Assembly: GCA_007280145.1 (NCBI GenBank)
Contig: QYPU01000044.1
Coordinates: 1-24,563 of the forward strand
DNA length: 24,563 bases
Source of the DNA: Dehalococcoidia bacterium
GTDB taxonomy: Bacteria > Chloroflexota > Dehalococcoidia > GIF9 > UBA5629
Direction: 5' to 3'
Below are positions 23,011 to 24,563 of the stretch, one piece after another. The notes below the pieces were generated by a model. It was given only the letters and a program-made list of their open reading frames with translations. It was not told where the DNA came from and searched no databases. Within the stretch, counting starts at the first letter, position 1; every line of letters starts with the position of its first letter. Made by a program: the position numbers and the translations under genes.

Positions 23011-23622
23011 TTGAACACCAACTTTATGCCTGTTGCCGAGCCGATAGCCAAATTAATCGAAGAGTTCAACAAGTTGCCTGGCATTGGGCCAAAGAGCGCA
23101 CAACGGCTAACTTACTATTTGCTGCAGGTGCCGGCAGAGAAAGCTGAGGCATTAGCTGAAGCCATCACAGCAGTAAAGGAAAAATTGAGCTTGTGTTCCA
23201 TTTGCTTTAATATCACTGATTCCGACCCCTGCGTCATCTGCCGTGATGAAGAGCGCGACCACACTAAAATCTGTGTAGTTGAAGAGCCCATAGATATTCT
23301 CCCCTTGGAACGCACCAAAAAGTACAAAGGCCTTTACCATGTGCTTCACGGTGTGATTGCGCCATCTGATGGGATAGGTCCCGAGGAACTGAAATTTAAA
23401 GAGCTTCTCTCCCGTCTCAACGATGGACTGGTGACTGAAGTAATACTGGCAACCAATCCCAACCTGGAAGGAGAAGCCACTGCCATGTATCTCCAGCGCC
23501 TGATTGCCCCCCTGGGTATCCGAATCACCCGGCTTGCCCGTGGCTTGCCCTATGGCGGTGACCTGGAATATGCTGATGATGTTACCCTCAGCCGTGCCTT
23601 AGAAGGAAGACAGGAAATGTGA
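23011..23622 (+). CDS. recR: Recombination protein RecR
   Basis: RecR (203 residues) forms the ring clamp that, with RecO, loads RecA onto SSB-coated DNA at gaps. The helix-hairpin-helix LPGIGPKSAQRL is at 22-33. The zinc-finger cysteines are 62, 65, 74 and 77 (LCSICFNITDSDPCVIC). The Toprim domain starts at about 85 (ICVVEEPIDILPLE). ARGLPYGGDLEYADDVTLSR is the C-terminal signature. The start is TTG at 23011, with AGGAGG (22997-23002) eight bases upstream; ATG 23026 would lose five residues and the good spacing. Confidence 0.96.
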   Translation: MNTNFMPVAEPIAKLIEEFNKLPGIGPKSAQRLTYYLLQVPAEKAEALAEAITAVKEKLSLCSICFNITDSDPCVICRDEERDHTKICVVEEPIDILPLERTKKYKGLYHVLHGVIAPSDGIGPEELKFKELLSRLNDGLVTEVILATNPNLEGEATAMYLQRLIAPLGIRITRLARGLPYGGDLEYADDVTLSRALEGRQEM

Positions 23623-23626
23623 CCCG

Positions 23627-24400
23627 ATGACAGCGCCCCGGGTGTACCAAACAGAAGCTATTATTATCAAGCGAATCAAGCTGGGCGAAGCCGATAGAAT
23701 CCTAACTCTTTACACCCCCGAGCTGGGCAAAATAAAGGCGGTAGCCAAGGGAACACGTCGTCCCAAAAGCAAGTTAGGCGGCCATGTAGAGCTACTTACT
23801 CACAGCCTGCTAATGCTAGCCCGAGGCCGCAACCTTGATATCATCACTCAAGCCCAGACGATTGATAACTTCTTGCCACTAAAGGATGACCTGGAGCGTA
23901 TTTACCGTGGCCTCTATATATCAGAACTTGTCGACTCCTTTACCGCTGAGCATATTGAAAATCGTCGCCTCTTTGACTTATTACTCAATTCTCTGCACCA
24001 GTTGTCTCAAGCCCAAAATGGTGAGCTCGTGCTACGCTATTTTGAACTTCGTCTCCTAGACTATATCGGGTACCGTCCCCAGCTACAGAGGTGTGCCAAT
24101 TGCAGTTCACCGCTCCAGCCAGCAACTAATTTCTTCAGCTCCAGCCAGGGGGGCATCCTCTGCCATGAATGTGCCTATCAAGAGCCAATAGCTCGTCCTC
24201 TGTCCTTAAACGCCTTAAAGGTCCTGCGACTGTGGCAGGATTGCGACTATGCCACCGCCAGCCGGGTAAAGACAAACCGGGAGCTATCCTCGGAGCTGGA
24301 GCAGGTAATGCGGGAATACATCAAGTATCTTCTGGAGAGACAGCTTAAATCAACCGCCTGGCTGGACAAGCTAAAACAGGAAAGTCACCAGCCAATGTAG
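23627..24400 (+). CDS. recO: DNA repair protein RecO
   Basis: RecO (257 residues) anneals single strands and partners with RecR to load RecA. The OB-fold N-terminus reads YQTEAIIIKRIKLGEADRIL, then VAKGTRRPKSKLGGHVELLT. The helical C-terminal domain carries a zinc site, Cys156, Cys159, Cys179 and Cys182 (CANC and CHEC). It starts four bases after the recR stop and has little independent ribosome binding site, so translational coupling is likely. RecR and RecO side by side make this a complete loading module apart from RecF. Confidence 0.95.
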   Translation: MTAPRVYQTEAIIIKRIKLGEADRILTLYTPELGKIKAVAKGTRRPKSKLGGHVELLTHSLLMLARGRNLDIITQAQTIDNFLPLKDDLERIYRGLYISELVDSFTAEHIENRRLFDLLLNSLHQLSQAQNGELVLRYFELRLLDYIGYRPQLQRCANCSSPLQPATNFFSSSQGGILCHECAYQEPIARPLSLNALKVLRLWQDCDYATASRVKTNRELSSELEQVMREYIKYLLERQLKSTAWLDKLKQESHQPM

Positions 24401-24401
24401 T

Positions 24402-24419
24402 GCAGCCTTTTAAGGCTGC
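24402..24419. terminator. Hairpin directly after recO (possible terminator, no T-run)
   Basis: GCAGCCTT (24402-24409) pairs with AAGGCTGC (24412-24419), with up to 8 bp of stem. It begins two bases after the recO stop. CTTCCT, not a U-tract, follows, so it is a weak candidate for intrinsic termination and could equally protect the 3' end. Confidence 0.4.
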
Positions 24420-24430
24420 CTTCCTGCTCA

Positions 24431-24466
24431 GTGCAAGTCACCCGCCCACGGGTGACCGTCCTGCAC
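24431..24466. repeat. GC-rich nested stem-loop downstream of recO
   Basis: GTCACCCG (24437-24444) pairs perfectly with CGGGTGAC (24449-24456) around CCCA. Outside it GTGCA (24431-24435) matches TGCAC (24462-24466). No T-run follows. It could be part of a repeat unit together with the CATTGCGAG sequence further on. Confidence 0.45.
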
Positions 24467-24501
24467 CTGCAGACAGGCGACTCTCACCTAAAACCATACT
24501 G

Positions 24502-24557
24502 CCATTGCGAGCCGAAGCTACGAGGAACAAAGTGACAAAGCAGTCAGCGAAGCAATC
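24502..24557. repeat. Second CATTGCGAG-type repeat, possibly cut by the window end
   Basis: CATTGCGAG (24503-24511) and, 37 bases on, GAAGCAATC (24549-24557) give the same outer and inner signature words as the repeat at 15100-15178. The copy is divergent. Only its left half may be visible because the window ends at 24563. Confidence 0.55.
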
Positions 24558-24563
24558 ACAACA

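Overview
The window reads as a chromosomal housekeeping segment of a Chloroflexota bacterium, most likely of the class Dehalococcoidia. This taxonomic guess is inference. It rests on the short 604-residue IF-2, a 47-residue zinc-ribbon protein of a type I associate with Chloroflexota, an inositol-lipid gene trio, and rpsO-pnp joined to dapB-asd-dapA. No rRNA or tRNA gene, CRISPR array or phage module is visible.

Layout. (1) 16-3344, plus strand: a geranylgeranyl-reductase-family flavoprotein, a sugar-1-phosphate nucleotidylyltransferase with a left-handed beta-helix tail, and uppS. This is an isoprenoid/envelope group. (2) 3413-8465, plus strand: a promoter and terminator-like leader, then nusA-ylxR-infB-rbfA-truB, the classical transcription/translation operon, without rimP at its head. 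(3) 8498-8696: a small zinc-ribbon gene with a very strong ribosome binding site. (4) 8711-9282, minus strand: the decayed remains of a PHP-domain phosphoesterase gene. (5) 9368-13402, plus strand: a tandem universal stress protein, then myo-inositol-1-phosphate synthase, a PimA-like glycosyltransferase, a CDP-alcohol phosphatidyltransferase and a small membrane protein. Together these could make an inositol phospholipid and mannosylate it. (6) 13469-15708, plus strand: purA, a HicB-type antitoxin gene, a wrecked hicA toxin gene and an acidic hypothetical protein. (7) 20993-15713, minus strand: rpsO-pnp-dapB-asd-dapA, joining RNA turnover with the diaminopimelate/lysine branch. (8) 21101-24400, plus strand: dnaX-ybaB-recR-recO, a replication/recombination-repair operon divergent from rpsO. 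(9) The last 160 bases hold two hairpins and a CATTGCGAG-type palindromic repeat.

The most striking result is at hicBA. A 182-bp element (15065-15246) with perfect 12-bp terminal inverted repeats sits inside hicA and is flanked by a 5-bp AGATA target duplication. Removing the element and one AGATA copy restores a HicA reading frame exactly. The element has no coding capacity and carries a CATTGCGAG palindrome inside it. The toxin is therefore broken while the antitoxin gene stays open. Second in interest are the PHP pseudogene, hidden in an apparently empty 670-bp gap, and the promoter-plus-terminator leader of the nusA operon. I did not find an obviously new multi-gene system.
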